This document shows positions 19,290 to 26,404 of a stretch of DNA of 33,233 nt, one piece after another. The stretch is taken from IMG/VR virus record IMGVR_UViG_3300042982_000049, positions 1 through 33,233 of that record; one strand, given 5' to 3'. The stretch is from a virus. How positions within the stretch are numbered: position 1 is the first letter of the stretch; each line of letters starts with the position of its first letter. Position numbers and translations under genes: made by a program. The notes under the pieces are model-generated. The model had not been told where the DNA came from. It ran no database searches and worked only from the letters and a program-made list of their open reading frames with translations.

Positions 19290-19616
19290 ATGGAATCTAC
19301 AAGTATTACAGCCAAGTACGTTCGAAAGCCTCTGTATGTTGATGCGGTCCAGATTACTGAGGAGAATTTCGCGGATATCGCTCGCTGGTGCTTCGGCGAG
19401 ATTTCAAACATTGATGATACTCCCAGAGATCCAACAAGTGAAGTTGAGCCGACGAAACAGTACATTTATGTTAGAGTCCATAATCCCAAGAACCCGAGGC
19501 AGACGAAAGCCTTTGTGGGAGATTGGATTCTGTATACAGAGCGTGGCTACAAGGTATATACCACAAAAGCCTTCCAGGCTAATTTCGATTTAGTTCAGAC
19601 TCCGAGTTCCAGCTAA
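19290..19616 (+). CDS. conserved small phage protein (KPLYVDAVQ/ HNPKNPRQTKAF type)
   Basis: The 108-residue product has AKYVRKPLYVDAVQITEENF, a WCFGEI turn, YVRVHNPKNPRQTKAFVGDW and GYKVYTTKAFQANFD. This order is common in actinophage proteins annotated as hypothetical. The motif GDWIL followed by GYKVYTTKAF is typical of a small beta-rich fold that phage genomes use repeatedly. AGGAAAA precedes the ATG. No function is known to me. Confidence 0.74.
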   Translation: MESTSITAKYVRKPLYVDAVQITEENFADIARWCFGEISNIDDTPRDPTSEVEPTKQYIYVRVHNPKNPRQTKAFVGDWILYTERGYKVYTTKAFQANFDLVQTPSSS

Positions 19617-19643
19617 TCCGATAAGTGAGAGGAGGTGTATCCT

Positions 19644-19823
19644 ATGATTCACGAGCCGTGCACACTCGTGGCCGCGATCCGCGATTACTTCACCGACAGC
19701 AAGAAGGTCGAGATCTCGGAGTTCAAGGCTTTGACCTACAAGGACAAGGTCGAGCTCCGGGAGATGATGATCGCTGTGGGCTACGACGTGATGCCGCTGA
19801 CGGCACCTCCTCAGGAGTCGTAG
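19644..19823 (+). CDS. small phage protein, GC-rich
   Basis: The 59-residue product starts at ATG 19644, eight bases after GAGAGGAGG; the GTG at 19635 is inside that site and is rejected. It reads CTLVAAIRDYFTDSKKVEISEF, then KALTYKDKVELREMMIAVGYDV, a two-helix pattern seen in small phage proteins. Its G+C content is clearly higher than that of flanking genes. A folded RNA segment follows. Confidence 0.7.
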   Translation: MIHEPCTLVAAIRDYFTDSKKVEISEFKALTYKDKVELREMMIAVGYDVMPLTAPPQES

Positions 19824-19846
19824 TATAAGATCCTCACGGAGCGGGT

Positions 19847-19950
19847 GGGAATCCAATCCCCCTCCCCCAGGATTCCCTTAGATAAACGTGAGAGGGTGTG
19901 GTAGGTCTGTTAGGAGCCCGCTAGATCAGACGGGCCTACGTGACACTCAC
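19847..19950 (+). ncRNA. structured RNA I with possible pseudoknot
   Basis: GGGAATCC (19847-19854) pairs with GGATTCCC (19870-19877). GTGAG (19888-19892) pairs with CTCAC (19946-19950), and GTAGG (19901-19905) with CCTAC (19935-19939). TCTG (19906-19909) with CAGA (19927-19930) interleaves with GCCCG (19916-19920) and CGGGC (19931-19935), giving a pseudoknot option that shares one base with the GTAGG helix. TTCTATTTTTATA follows, then the ribosome site of the gene at 19982. The 158-base gap from 19824 to 19981 holds no gene. Confidence 0.5.
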
Positions 19951-19981
19951 TTCTATTTTTATATCTATATAAGGAGTAATT

Positions 19982-20251
19982 ATGATAAGAGAGCCCCATA
20001 AAATTGATACCAAGTGGCGTGAAGCTGATATTGCTGCTTTGGAAGAGCGTGTCGTAGTACTAAATCAATTGCTCGATCATATTGCGGATACGATTGAAAT
20101 GCTAGATGATACCAATGAAATTGACAAAGAAATTATGACACGCTTACGAAGCTTCGAGGGAATTATTCGCTCTCGTAGACACGATATTTCCGATAGGGCG
20201 GAAAGATTGAAAATGGCATTGGTGGATGTTCCAAATGCTATTGTCCCCTAA
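19982..20251 (+). CDS. small coiled-coil protein
   Basis: The 89-residue product starts behind AAGGAG. After a short KIDTKWREADI start it is helical throughout, with heptad-like Leu/Ile positions (ALEERVVVLNQLLDHIADTIE and IMTRLRSFEGIIRSR). An oligomeric rod is likely. No family recognised. It opens a run of genes that includes two cell-wall enzymes. Confidence 0.66.
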   Translation: MIREPHKIDTKWREADIAALEERVVVLNQLLDHIADTIEMLDDTNEIDKEIMTRLRSFEGIIRSRRHDISDRAERLKMALVDVPNAIVP

Positions 20252-20260
20252 GGAGAAAAG

Positions 20261-20581
20261 ATGGATAATGAAGGACAATCTTTCACACCTAAGTTCCTTC
20301 TCGATCTTAATCAACGCATAGTACGCGAACAAGGTATGTGTGGAGAGTTATCTCCCGATGGTTCACGTATATGCATTCTTGCCCCAGACCATGATGAGTC
20401 ACATCCGTGGGATACTTCTGAGCTTAATATTCATATAGATAAACTTGTCAATGCTGTTAAAGAGGCTATACCGTCTGTTAATCATGGTCCGATGTGTAAC
20501 TGTAATATTTGTTCCGGATTCAAAGCTTTAGCTGAACTTGGTGAGCTGGCTCATGGATCCAAAATTCATATAATCCAGTAG
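20261..20581 (+). CDS. zinc-motif protein
   Basis: The 106-residue product has MCGELSPDGSRICILAPDHDESHPW, named here for its Cys-x-x ... Cys ... His-x3-His spacing at about residues 27-49, a pattern common to short phage zinc-binding domains. A second cluster NHGPMCNCNICSGF follows near 76-87. AAGGAG precedes the ATG. Function unknown; such proteins often contact nucleic acid or another phage protein. Confidence 0.66.
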   Translation: MDNEGQSFTPKFLLDLNQRIVREQGMCGELSPDGSRICILAPDHDESHPWDTSELNIHIDKLVNAVKEAIPSVNHGPMCNCNICSGFKALAELGELAHGSKIHIIQ

Positions 20582-20593
20582 GAGGAATATGTT

Positions 20594-21040
20594 TTGCGAT
20601 TAGTGACGATACTAACGGTTCTTTTTATTTTCTTTGGTGGAACCGGACAAGCGGCACTAAGTAATTCAGAATCTACCGCACAAACTTATGATCAGCTGAT
20701 TAAAAAGGCTAATAAAGAAATTAGAAATGGTGGTATTTATAGTCATCGTTGGGGAGACGCTAGTCCACGTCTGCGTCGACTTTGTTATGAGCTTGTAGAA
20801 CGTGCTTTTCGCCCATATGGTACTCAACAGTGGGCACTATATGTGGTCCGACGAGAATCCGGATGTAATCCTGGAGCGATAAATTCTAGTTCCGGTACAA
20901 CTGGAATAGCCCAGATACATCCACGATATCATAAGTGGATAAATTATTGGAGAGTGCAGCGCGATATGCGGTATGCATTGTGGACGTTTGTCAGACTTTC
21001 TAGAGGCGGACATAATACTGGACCCTGGTGTTTGTGTTAG
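20594..21040 (+). CDS. secreted lytic transglycosylase-like protein, TTG start
   Basis: AGGAGG lies eight bases before TTG 20594. The nearby ATG 20589 runs into a stop after four codons, so TTG is the likely start. Residues 1-21 look like a signal peptide (RLVTILTVLFIFFGGTGQA). The C-terminal half carries ALYVVRRESGCNPGAINSSSG and GIAQIHPRY, the SLT/goose-lysozyme-like pattern in which the Glu of RRESG is the probable catalytic acid. It would cut glycan strands outside the membrane, during lysis or at entry. At 148 residues it is a single-domain enzyme. Confidence 0.8.
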   Translation: MRLVTILTVLFIFFGGTGQAALSNSESTAQTYDQLIKKANKEIRNGGIYSHRWGDASPRLRRLCYELVERAFRPYGTQQWALYVVRRESGCNPGAINSSSGTTGIAQIHPRYHKWINYWRVQRDMRYALWTFVRLSRGGHNTGPWCLC

Positions 21041-21055
21041 TAAAGGAGATATTTG

Positions 21056-21370
21056 ATGTCTGAGACACTTCCTATTTCAATTGACCCCGATGCTGTTAAC
21101 CAGTACATTGCAAAACAAATTATTAAAAGTACCCTTGGGGAGCGTTTAGAGGAAACTGTTTCAGAGGCACTAAAAGCCTTTGATAGGTTCGGAAACGATC
21201 CACTCAAAGGGGCTGTAATAAGCGAGATCAATAAAGAGGTAATGAATCTTGTTCGAACCGAGTTTGCTTCTCAAATTCAAGCTGCGATTCGTGAGCGAAT
21301 GACACCAGAATTTATTGACACTCTAGTTAGCGGATTCATGCATTCAGTCACAGCAAGACTTGATCGATAA
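21056..21370 (+). CDS. small helical phage protein
   Basis: The 104-residue product starts at ATG 21056 behind AAAGGAGAT. The sequence is mostly helical (VNQYIAKQIIKSTLGERLEE, then ALKAFDRFGNDPLKGAVI, then AAIRERMTPEFIDTLV). It has no signal peptide or membrane segment. Similar helical proteins occur beside lysis genes as well as in tails. No assignment is made. Confidence 0.66.
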   Translation: MSETLPISIDPDAVNQYIAKQIIKSTLGERLEETVSEALKAFDRFGNDPLKGAVISEINKEVMNLVRTEFASQIQAAIRERMTPEFIDTLVSGFMHSVTARLDR

Positions 21371-21383
21371 GAAAGGAGAAAAC

Positions 21384-21539
21384 GTGGGTATTGAAGGAGT
21401 CGAAGAGCTGCATCCCGACGGAGAGGCCGAAAGGCAGCAGCAGGACGAGCGTAGGGAACAGGATCACCAGGAGAGACAGGAAAGGCTGCGGGAGGAAGAG
21501 CCAGAGCAGCCGATGGAGCCAGGACAGCCATCGGAGTAA
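21384..21539 (+). CDS. 51-residue Glu/Gln/Arg-rich protein, GTG start
   Basis: GAAAGGAG lies eight bases before the GTG. Nearly half of the residues are Glu, Gln or Arg (for example ERQQQDERREQDHQERQERL), then a Pro-containing end (EEPEQPMEPGQPSE). It is probably disordered or a single charged helix. G+C is high. It ends one base before the next ATG. Unknown function. Confidence 0.58.
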   Translation: MGIEGVEELHPDGEAERQQQDERREQDHQERQERLREEEPEQPMEPGQPSE

Positions 21540-21540
21540 G

Positions 21541-21741
21541 ATGAAAACTAAAGTTGGCGATATCCAAGTCGACGATAATATGATGGAATGGGTTGTTGTC
21601 GGGGTTGGTCATATGGGTATATCGCGTGTTAGGAGAAATTCATTAGCTCATTTCTCACACGCTAAAGTTTCACCGGAGATTGCTAAAAGTATTGATATAT
21701 CCCGAAATAAACAAGATCGGCTTATTATACGGTTAGACTAG
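21541..21741 (+). CDS. small phage protein, unknown
   Basis: The 66-residue product starts at ATG 21541, five bases after CGGAG. It has a KTKVGDIQVDDNMMEWVVVGVG beta region, an SRVRRNSLAHFSHAKVS middle and a RQ-like basic helix (ISRNKQDRLIIRL). It is coupled to the preceding charged peptide. No family recognised. Confidence 0.62.
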   Translation: MKTKVGDIQVDDNMMEWVVVGVGHMGISRVRRNSLAHFSHAKVSPEIAKSIDISRNKQDRLIIRLD

Positions 21742-21769
21742 GAATAAATCCTAAATAATGGAGAAGTAA

Positions 21770-22510
21770 ATGGCAGCTCCTACCGTTCCATTTATACGTA
21801 CATTGTATCCCCCATATGCTTCAAAAGGACCTGTTCCAGGGGGAGCCGATGTTGTTGCTGTAAAACGAGCTATCTCAAGAGCCGGATTTTGGCCTTGGCG
21901 TAGATTTGATAATGCATATAATGACAAATTTGCAAAAGAGGGAATAAAAGCATTCCAGAAAAGTGTTGGATTACCACAAAGCGGTATTTACGGAAAAACT
22001 ACGCACGATAAATTACGTAATACGCGAAGTAAAGGTAAGCCTAGTGAATGGGCATTTGATCCCTTCTCCATCAACCTCATCAAGAATGTTATAGAGCGAG
22101 AGAAGACTCTTACGGTTGTTGATAAAGTTCGGGAGATTCTTGCCTTCTGTCATAAATTTGAAGGTCCTTATATCTACGGTGGAGAGCATGATGGTAGTTT
22201 CCTCGATGACGATTTCAAAGATGGTTTTGACTGCTCTTCGTCGACGAGCTATGTGTTATGGAAGTTTGGTCTCTTAGGATCAAACCGCCCTCAGGTTTCC
22301 AGCTGGTTCGAGTCATGGGGAGTGTCAGGACGAGGAAAATACCTCACCGTTCATGCGAATGGGGATCACGTTTGGGTAGAGTTCGATCTCCCCGAGGGAT
22401 ATTTCAGATTTGACACTTCCCCACACGGTGATGGTGGCAGAGGGCCTCGCGTGAGAACTAAGAGGCGTTTTGATTCTGGATTTGCTCATCGTCATCCGAA
22501 AGGTATGTAA
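21770..22510 (+). CDS. endolysin-like: peptidoglycan-binding domain plus NlpC/P60-like peptidase
   Basis: The 246-residue product starts behind ATGGAGAAG. Residues about 25-85 form a PG_binding_1-type domain (DVVAVKRAISRAGFWP, then IKAFQKSVGLPQSGIYG). From about 125 the fold looks NlpC/P60-like: GPYIYGGEHDG, the probable nucleophile in DGFDCSSSTSYVLWKFG, and the probable catalytic His in NGDHVWVEFD. No signal peptide is seen, so export would need a holin, or the protein is a structural lysin carried in the tail. The next gene starts two bases after the stop. Confidence 0.78.
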   Translation: MAAPTVPFIRTLYPPYASKGPVPGGADVVAVKRAISRAGFWPWRRFDNAYNDKFAKEGIKAFQKSVGLPQSGIYGKTTHDKLRNTRSKGKPSEWAFDPFSINLIKNVIEREKTLTVVDKVREILAFCHKFEGPYIYGGEHDGSFLDDDFKDGFDCSSSTSYVLWKFGLLGSNRPQVSSWFESWGVSGRGKYLTVHANGDHVWVEFDLPEGYFRFDTSPHGDGGRGPRVRTKRRFDSGFAHRHPKGM

Positions 22511-22511
22511 G

Positions 22512-23458
22512 ATGCCATCACAGAAGCCAACTCAGCCGCCCCAGATGGATACCAAGGTATTTGTCAAGCGACTGCGTGAGTTATTTGCAAAAGTAGACCT
22601 CGATCCATTCCAACCATTTGAGGAGGAGTATTTACCAAGATTTCATCGCTGGATTCGCTCTGAGGGCGAATTTGATGGTAAAGGTCTTCGTGACGTCGTG
22701 AATGCTAATGCAATCTTTCTCGATGACGTGAAAGAAGATCTCGACAAACATAAAGCTTTGGATAATACTCGACACACGGCTCTCGCCCAGAGGGTTGCTG
22801 CCTTGGAGGGGCAGCATACCAATACCCCTTTCCCGGCATCTGGCTAAACGAAGAACTGTCTAACGGGAAGTTCTCGACGCCAAATGAGTTTGCTATCAAA
22901 GCCGCTGCTGCGGGATACAAATGGGTTTGTTATCTCTGGAATGATTATAACAATGCGAGTCGAGCTCAGGCAATGAATGATGCGTGTGCCTCAAACGGAC
23001 TTGTCTGTACAATTTGGCTCACGCGTCCCTTCGATGCAAATATTGTTCGACAAGCTTGTCTCAACTCAGGTGCCGCGGGTGTTAGTTTGGAAGCTGAGAT
23101 ACCTGGTCATGTACCCGAAGCTGTAGATTGGCAAGCGTGTGTAAATGCAATTGCCGACTTACCTATTGCAAAGAGTGTTGTAACTAACTTCGCTCCTTTT
23201 GTAGATGCAAATGGATATCCTGATCCCACAAAGTCAAAACCCTTAGTAGATGCTGGATGGGCGTGTTTAACCGAGGCATACACTGGAGAAGCTCCGATGG
23301 CTACGCCAGAAAACCTCGACTACTACGCTCGAGCTCATCTTGGATGGACAGAGACTCAACCGGTACTTGGTATATATGCTGGAAAGACACTTAATGATTT
23401 TCCTACCCGGAATAACTATCGCAATTGGTCTGTGTGGGATGCTGGAGAGGTACTCTAA
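22512..23458 (+). CDS. tail-associated TIM-barrel-like hydrolase made by programmed -1 frameshifting
   Basis: The first frame runs from ATG 22512 to TAA 22845-22847 (111 residues; helical, ending in LAQRVAALEGQHTNTPFP). A second frame, open from 22766 to 23458, has no ATG, GTG or TTG start until 22973, deep inside a domain that clearly begins earlier (GIWLNEELSNGKFS, AAAAGYKWVCYLWNDY, SGAAGVSLEAEIPG, YYARAHLGW). The shift needed is -1 and occurs at the slippery heptamer C-CCT-TTC (22826-22832). The fusion has about 315 residues: a helical N-terminal part and a glycoside-hydrolase-like barrel. The short form would be the default product. A sequencing error is the alternative. Confidence 0.75.
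22805..22874 (+). promoter_or_regulatory. -1 ribosomal frameshift cassette
   Basis: Three elements lie in order. GGAGGGG (22805-22811), a Shine-Dalgarno-like stimulator, is 14 bases before the slip site. The heptamer CCCTTTC (22826-22832) is read C CCT TTC in the zero frame and allows full re-pairing after slipping to CCC TTT. A hairpin AGAACT/AGTTCT (22852-22857 with 22869-22874) follows. The zero-frame stop lies 13 bases after the slip site. This resembles the bacterial dnaX arrangement. The hairpin spacing is longer than usual, so the upstream element may matter more. Confidence 0.7.
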
Positions 23459-23471
23459 TAGGAGGTGAAAT

Positions 23472-23783
23472 ATGAGTATTGCGCTTCATATTATGATTGA
23501 ATCTAAATCCAGCATTACATTCGGCTGGGAACCTCCAGATGGAGTTGAATATTATTTATTCTACGCGGGCGGAAAACGTGTAAGTAATGCTCCTGCCGTC
23601 GATAGAAACGGCAATCCAAAAACCACAATTCGATTTTCGAAAATTCCTTCGCCGTGGGAAGTTGTTGCCATTACGCGTCAAGAAGGTGTGATGGGAACAG
23701 AGGTGGGATATTATCCTCCAAAGTTACCAAGTAGCGAAGGATATAGTGAGGAGGCGTATAGTTCCGGAGCATATAGCCACTAA
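23472..23783 (+). CDS. fibronectin type III-like tail-associated protein
   Basis: The 103-residue product starts behind AGGAGGTG. It reads as an Ig or FnIII-like sandwich: SITFGWEPPDGVEYYLFYAG, a TTIRFSKIPSPWEVVAITRQ strand pair and a final VGYYPP. A Ser/Tyr/Gly-rich tail (GYSEEAYSSGAYSH) ends it. Such domains are common add-ons of phage surface and lysis proteins. The position after the frameshifted hydrolase suggests both are surface-exposed virion parts. RNA J follows. Confidence 0.68.
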   Translation: MSIALHIMIESKSSITFGWEPPDGVEYYLFYAGGKRVSNAPAVDRNGNPKTTIRFSKIPSPWEVVAITRQEGVMGTEVGYYPPKLPSSEGYSEEAYSSGAYSH

Positions 23784-23786
23784 TTG

Positions 23787-23928
23787 ATTAGTTTAGTGAT
23801 CCAGTAGGTTTCCTATAGATCTGTAGGTGCACCGTCTATAGTGTTAATCAGCGAGAGATAAGGATGCCAGAGAGCTTATCTTCTCTCTCTAGGCATTGCA
23901 GCTGAGCCTACTGGATCACTTAACTAAT
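23787..23928 (+). ncRNA. structured RNA J: 22-bp closing stem, hairpin and pseudoknot
   Basis: Bases 23787-23808 pair with 23907-23928 over 22 positions with one T-T mismatch. CTATAGA (23813-23819) pairs with TCTATAG (23835-23841). GATAAG (23857-23862) pairs with CTTATC (23875-23880), which lies in the loop of the helix 23864-23874 with 23885-23896, so the fold is an H-type pseudoknot. The order closing stem, hairpin, pseudoknot is the same as in RNA G, although the sequences differ. It lies between the FnIII-like gene and promoter P8, 17 kb from the main RNA cluster. Confidence 0.7.
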
Positions 23929-23959
23929 TACCACAATTTTCCTGCTTTTAGGGCAAAAA

Positions 23960-23986
23960 TCGCACAAAATACATGTTATATAATGA
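23960..23986 (+). promoter_or_regulatory. phage promoter P8 (TCGCACA / TATAATGA)
   Basis: TCGCAC at 23960 and TATAAT at 23979-23984 keep the 19-base spacing. The following GAAGCCCTCTAA is identical to that behind P7, suggesting a shared initially transcribed sequence. It serves the 41-residue gene at 24009. Confidence 0.8.
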
Positions 23987-24008
23987 AGCCCTCTAAGAAA
24001 GGAAAATC

Positions 24009-24134
24009 ATGACCAAGATTTCAACCATCCTCTACGAAGTCCTGATGATTGTTGTGGTGTACATCGCCGCAATGGTCCTCAAGAACGTGGCGGCTGTGAC
24101 ATGGAGTCTAGGCCGATCCCTGTTCGGAAGGTAA
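24009..24134 (+). CDS. 41-residue membrane peptide in a one-gene unit
   Basis: AAAGGAAAA precedes ATG 24009. One hydrophobic segment (ILYEVLMIVVVYIAAMVL, about residues 7-24) is followed by a short basic tail ending LGRSLFGR. The gene has its own promoter (P8) and terminator (24150-24179). It is GC-rich compared with neighbours, like the genes behind P1, P4 and P7. Such investment in one small peptide suggests high expression. Function unknown. Confidence 0.7.
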   Translation: MTKISTILYEVLMIVVVYIAAMVLKNVAAVTWSLGRSLFGR

Positions 24135-24149
24135 TTCAAGTAGGGAAAA

Positions 24150-24179
24150 GAGAGTCCAGAACATGGATTCTCTTTTTTT
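24150..24179 (+). terminator. intrinsic terminator after the 24009 gene
   Basis: GAGAGTCC (24150-24157) pairs with GGATTCTC (24165-24172), with one G-T wobble and a 7-base loop. Seven T residues follow (24173-24179). Confidence 0.87.
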
Positions 24180-24198
24180 GACTAGCTAAAGGAGTATT

Positions 24199-24591
24199 AT
24201 GGCTGAAAAAGTGAACGAACATCAGGAAATTATCAAAAATGCAGTTTTCCATGTTTATCCCCGCTTTCATTTCATAATCAATCCTGATGATCCACACGAT
24301 GAAGAATGTAGTGGCTGTATTATTGAGGCCGAAGTTCAAAAACTGGTGGATAAATTAGATGAGCTCTCTCCTGTAGAGGAGATCATAGCTCAATTAGAAC
24401 ACGAAAAGGAAGAGCGAAGATTACTTATGTTAGATAGATTAAGGGCGTTTGAGAAAGTAGGAATTATTGAAAAAGGATCCGTCGAAGATCTTGTTTCTGT
24501 GTTAGTGGCAGATCGGGATGTTCTCAGATCTCAACTTCGAGAACTCAAAAAGGATGTTAGTAATATTTTAGAAAAGCTGTACAGAATTTAA
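24199..24591 (+). CDS. helical protein with possible zinc site
   Basis: The 130-residue product starts behind AAAGGAG. The N-terminal part has a Cys-x2-Cys pair (DEECSGCIIEAE) near histidines (HFIINPDDPHD). The rest is charged helix with Leu periodicity (IIAQLEHEKEERRLLMLDRL, and later LRSQLRELKKDVSNILEKL), probably a coiled coil. No family recognised. It is the first gene after the P8 unit; no promoter is seen for it. Confidence 0.66.
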   Translation: MAEKVNEHQEIIKNAVFHVYPRFHFIINPDDPHDEECSGCIIEAEVQKLVDKLDELSPVEEIIAQLEHEKEERRLLMLDRLRAFEKVGIIEKGSVEDLVSVLVADRDVLRSQLRELKKDVSNILEKLYRI

Positions 24592-24636
24592 AAACATGTA
24601 GTCTTGTTTTTGTTCCGAGTATCTAAAGGAGTTATC

Positions 24637-25041
24637 GTGGAAGAAGATATGGTAGATCACAAAGGTTATAGCGAGGAGACCTGCATTCGTTGTAGATGGC
24701 GAATGGGTTCTCCACCATCTAATTGTCAGAACAATAACACTCCACATATCTTTCCAAGTCAAATTATAGATGACGAAGCGGTGAAGGTTGCTAAGGAGAA
24801 GGGATTACCATTTGCCCTCGATTATATAGGTTATGACGGACTGGGAAATTTAGCAAACGATCTTTCTAAGCGTACAAGAGAATTAGTGACACTCGTACGT
24901 GTTGGATTCCTCGTAAGGATTGATGGTGAGCGAGCTACTGTCGACACAGTGCGTGAGCCTGAGCTCCACGAGCTACTCATGACAATCCTACAGGCTAATG
25001 ATACTGAGACAGCTTATATTGCTATTCGAGAGGAGAAATAA
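24637..25041 (+). CDS. zinc-motif phage protein, GTG start
   Basis: The GTG at 24637 follows AAAGGAG; an in-frame TTG at 24604 has no such site. The 134-residue product has ETCIRCRWRMGSPPSNCQ, a Cys-x2-Cys ... Cys group with a later His (TPHIF), near residues 14-38. A mixed alpha/beta domain follows. It overlaps the next gene by one base (TAATG). Function unknown. Confidence 0.66.
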   Translation: MEEDMVDHKGYSEETCIRCRWRMGSPPSNCQNNNTPHIFPSQIIDDEAVKVAKEKGLPFALDYIGYDGLGNLANDLSKRTRELVTLVRVGFLVRIDGERATVDTVREPELHELLMTILQANDTETAYIAIREEK

Positions 25042-25532
25042 TGGTATCTTATGACTCACGTCCTGAGACCGAGTCTCATATTGCTCGAGTGGGGCATTTT
25101 ATTGGTCTAGTTCAGAGCAATCTCTATGAGCGTCGTCTTGCACACGACAGATCGAAGTTATTTGAACCAGAACTCTCAGCTTTCGACTCAGCCACTCCAA
25201 AACTCGCCGGATTGGTCTATGGATCTGAGGAATACAAACAGGCAGTACGTGAGCTCGGTCCCGCATTACAGCACCATTTCGAGCACAACGATCATCATCC
25301 AGAACATTATCCAAACGGTGTTCAAGGAATGAGCCTGATGGCGTTGATCGAGATGCTCTGTGACTGGCGAGCAGCATCAGAGCGGACGAAGCAACGTACG
25401 GACGATCCTGAGAAAGTCAAGACGTTTGCTTCCGGTCTGGAGTTCAATCAGCGGCGTTTTGGTTATTCAGACGAGCTCGCTGCGATTCTGATGAACACGG
25501 CTCGAGAGTTGGGGATGTTACCGGAGGAGTGA
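25041..25532 (+). CDS. DUF5662 family protein
   Basis: The 163-residue product shows the DUF5662 pattern: HIARVGHFIG, RRLAHDRSKLFEPELSAF, YGSEEYKQAVRELGPALQHHF, NDHHPEHYPNGV, and MALIEMLCDWRAA, then a late NQRRFGYS. The conserved His and Asp residues (HD, HH, HHPEH) suggest a metal-binding, HD-like helical bundle. The family occurs in phages and bacteria with no proven activity; phosphohydrolase activity is a common guess. It is coupled at both ends to its neighbours. Confidence 0.85.
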   Translation: MVSYDSRPETESHIARVGHFIGLVQSNLYERRLAHDRSKLFEPELSAFDSATPKLAGLVYGSEEYKQAVRELGPALQHHFEHNDHHPEHYPNGVQGMSLMALIEMLCDWRAASERTKQRTDDPEKVKTFASGLEFNQRRFGYSDELAAILMNTARELGMLPEE

Positions 25533-25777
25533 TGACTGACGAGCCTAACTATAGTCTACTCCTGGAGTTTGATAATGAATCGAATGACTTCACGCTTGGT
25601 TTCGAATGCGGACGCATCTGGGCAATACTCCAGCTACGAGAAGAGCCTTTCGATTGCGAAGTACACGCAGAAAATGCTGAGATGATTTTACGCATGGCAG
25701 AAGCAACAAATCGAAGTGTTCAGTCAAAAGAACTCGGAGATGGATGGCTAACCGTGATGTTCGGAGGAGTTGAATAA
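25532..25777 (+). CDS. small acidic phage protein
   Basis: The 81-residue product starts at ATG 25532 behind CGGAGGAG; GTG 25529 is an alternative. It reads LLLEFDNESNDFTLGFECGRIW, then a CEVHAENAEMILRMAEAT helix and a final WLTVMFGG strand. TLGFExGRIW is a recurring motif of small actinophage proteins without known role. It is start-stop coupled to both neighbours. Confidence 0.7.
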   Translation: MTDEPNYSLLLEFDNESNDFTLGFECGRIWAILQLREEPFDCEVHAENAEMILRMAEATNRSVQSKELGDGWLTVMFGGVE

Positions 25778-25992
25778 TGACTGAGATACCTCATACTGGG
25801 CCTGATCGGGAGTCGGTAAGCGCGCTGGAGCGGAACATTCTCCAGAGCGGTCTGCACGCAATCTGCACTACCGGCGACAGCGGCCCTTGGATCGACGTCT
25901 ACCGCAAGGCCGGGGGCGGTTACGAGGGGTTGCAGAAGATCGCCGAGGAAGCGCTCAAACAGGCAGCACTCGCCTCCGCTCGCGGAGAGTAG
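25777..25992 (+). CDS. small phage protein, strongly GC-rich
   Basis: The 71-residue product starts at an ATG overlapping the previous TAA. It reads SALERNILQSGLHAICTTG, then WIDVYRKAGGGYEGLQKIAEEA and an Ala-rich helix. The gene is visibly richer in G and C than those on either side, with host-like codons. This may mark a recent transfer or selection for expression. No family recognised. Confidence 0.66.
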   Translation: MTEIPHTGPDRESVSALERNILQSGLHAICTTGDSGPWIDVYRKAGGGYEGLQKIAEEALKQAALASARGE

Positions 25993-25993
25993 C

Positions 25994-26404
25994 ATGAGAT
26001 TATTCAATCGAACTGAGCATTATCAAGATGGATCAAGTTACACTTTCCGTTGGTACGAATGTAATCCATTTTATCAACTGAGTCTCGCACGATGGGCATT
26101 CACAAAGAAAGCCTGGCATCCCAAACATAAGCGACTAGCACGACTTCGTTCCCTGTACTGGACGTTGATCCGATTTCACTCGACCGAGATCTGTGCTTGC
26201 TGCGGCGGACCTGTTCGCGTTGTTTTCCACGCTCCTGATTGGATTTGGGAAGTCGCTACAGGATATGGCCCTCGTTTCCCAGACGGCCAGGCGGCGCCAG
26301 GAGTGCTCTGTCCGCCGTGTCTTTCTGATCTAGCGAAGGAAGCCGGATTACCGTTTCTACGTTGGACATGCTCGACTGATGATTCCGTTTTGGAGAAATT
26401 ATGA
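25994..26404 (+). CDS. zinc-ribbon protein with basic N-terminal region
   Basis: The 136-residue product has aromatic, basic residues at the start (FRWYECNPFYQLSLARWAF, KKAWHPKHKRLARLR). Two Cys-x2-Cys knuckles follow, at about residues 73-76 (CACCGG) and 104-107 (VLCPPCL), forming one probable zinc ribbon. It probably binds nucleic acid. It overlaps the next gene by four bases. Confidence 0.68.
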   Translation: MRLFNRTEHYQDGSSYTFRWYECNPFYQLSLARWAFTKKAWHPKHKRLARLRSLYWTLIRFHSTEICACCGGPVRVVFHAPDWIWEVATGYGPRFPDGQAAPGVLCPPCLSDLAKEAGLPFLRWTCSTDDSVLEKL

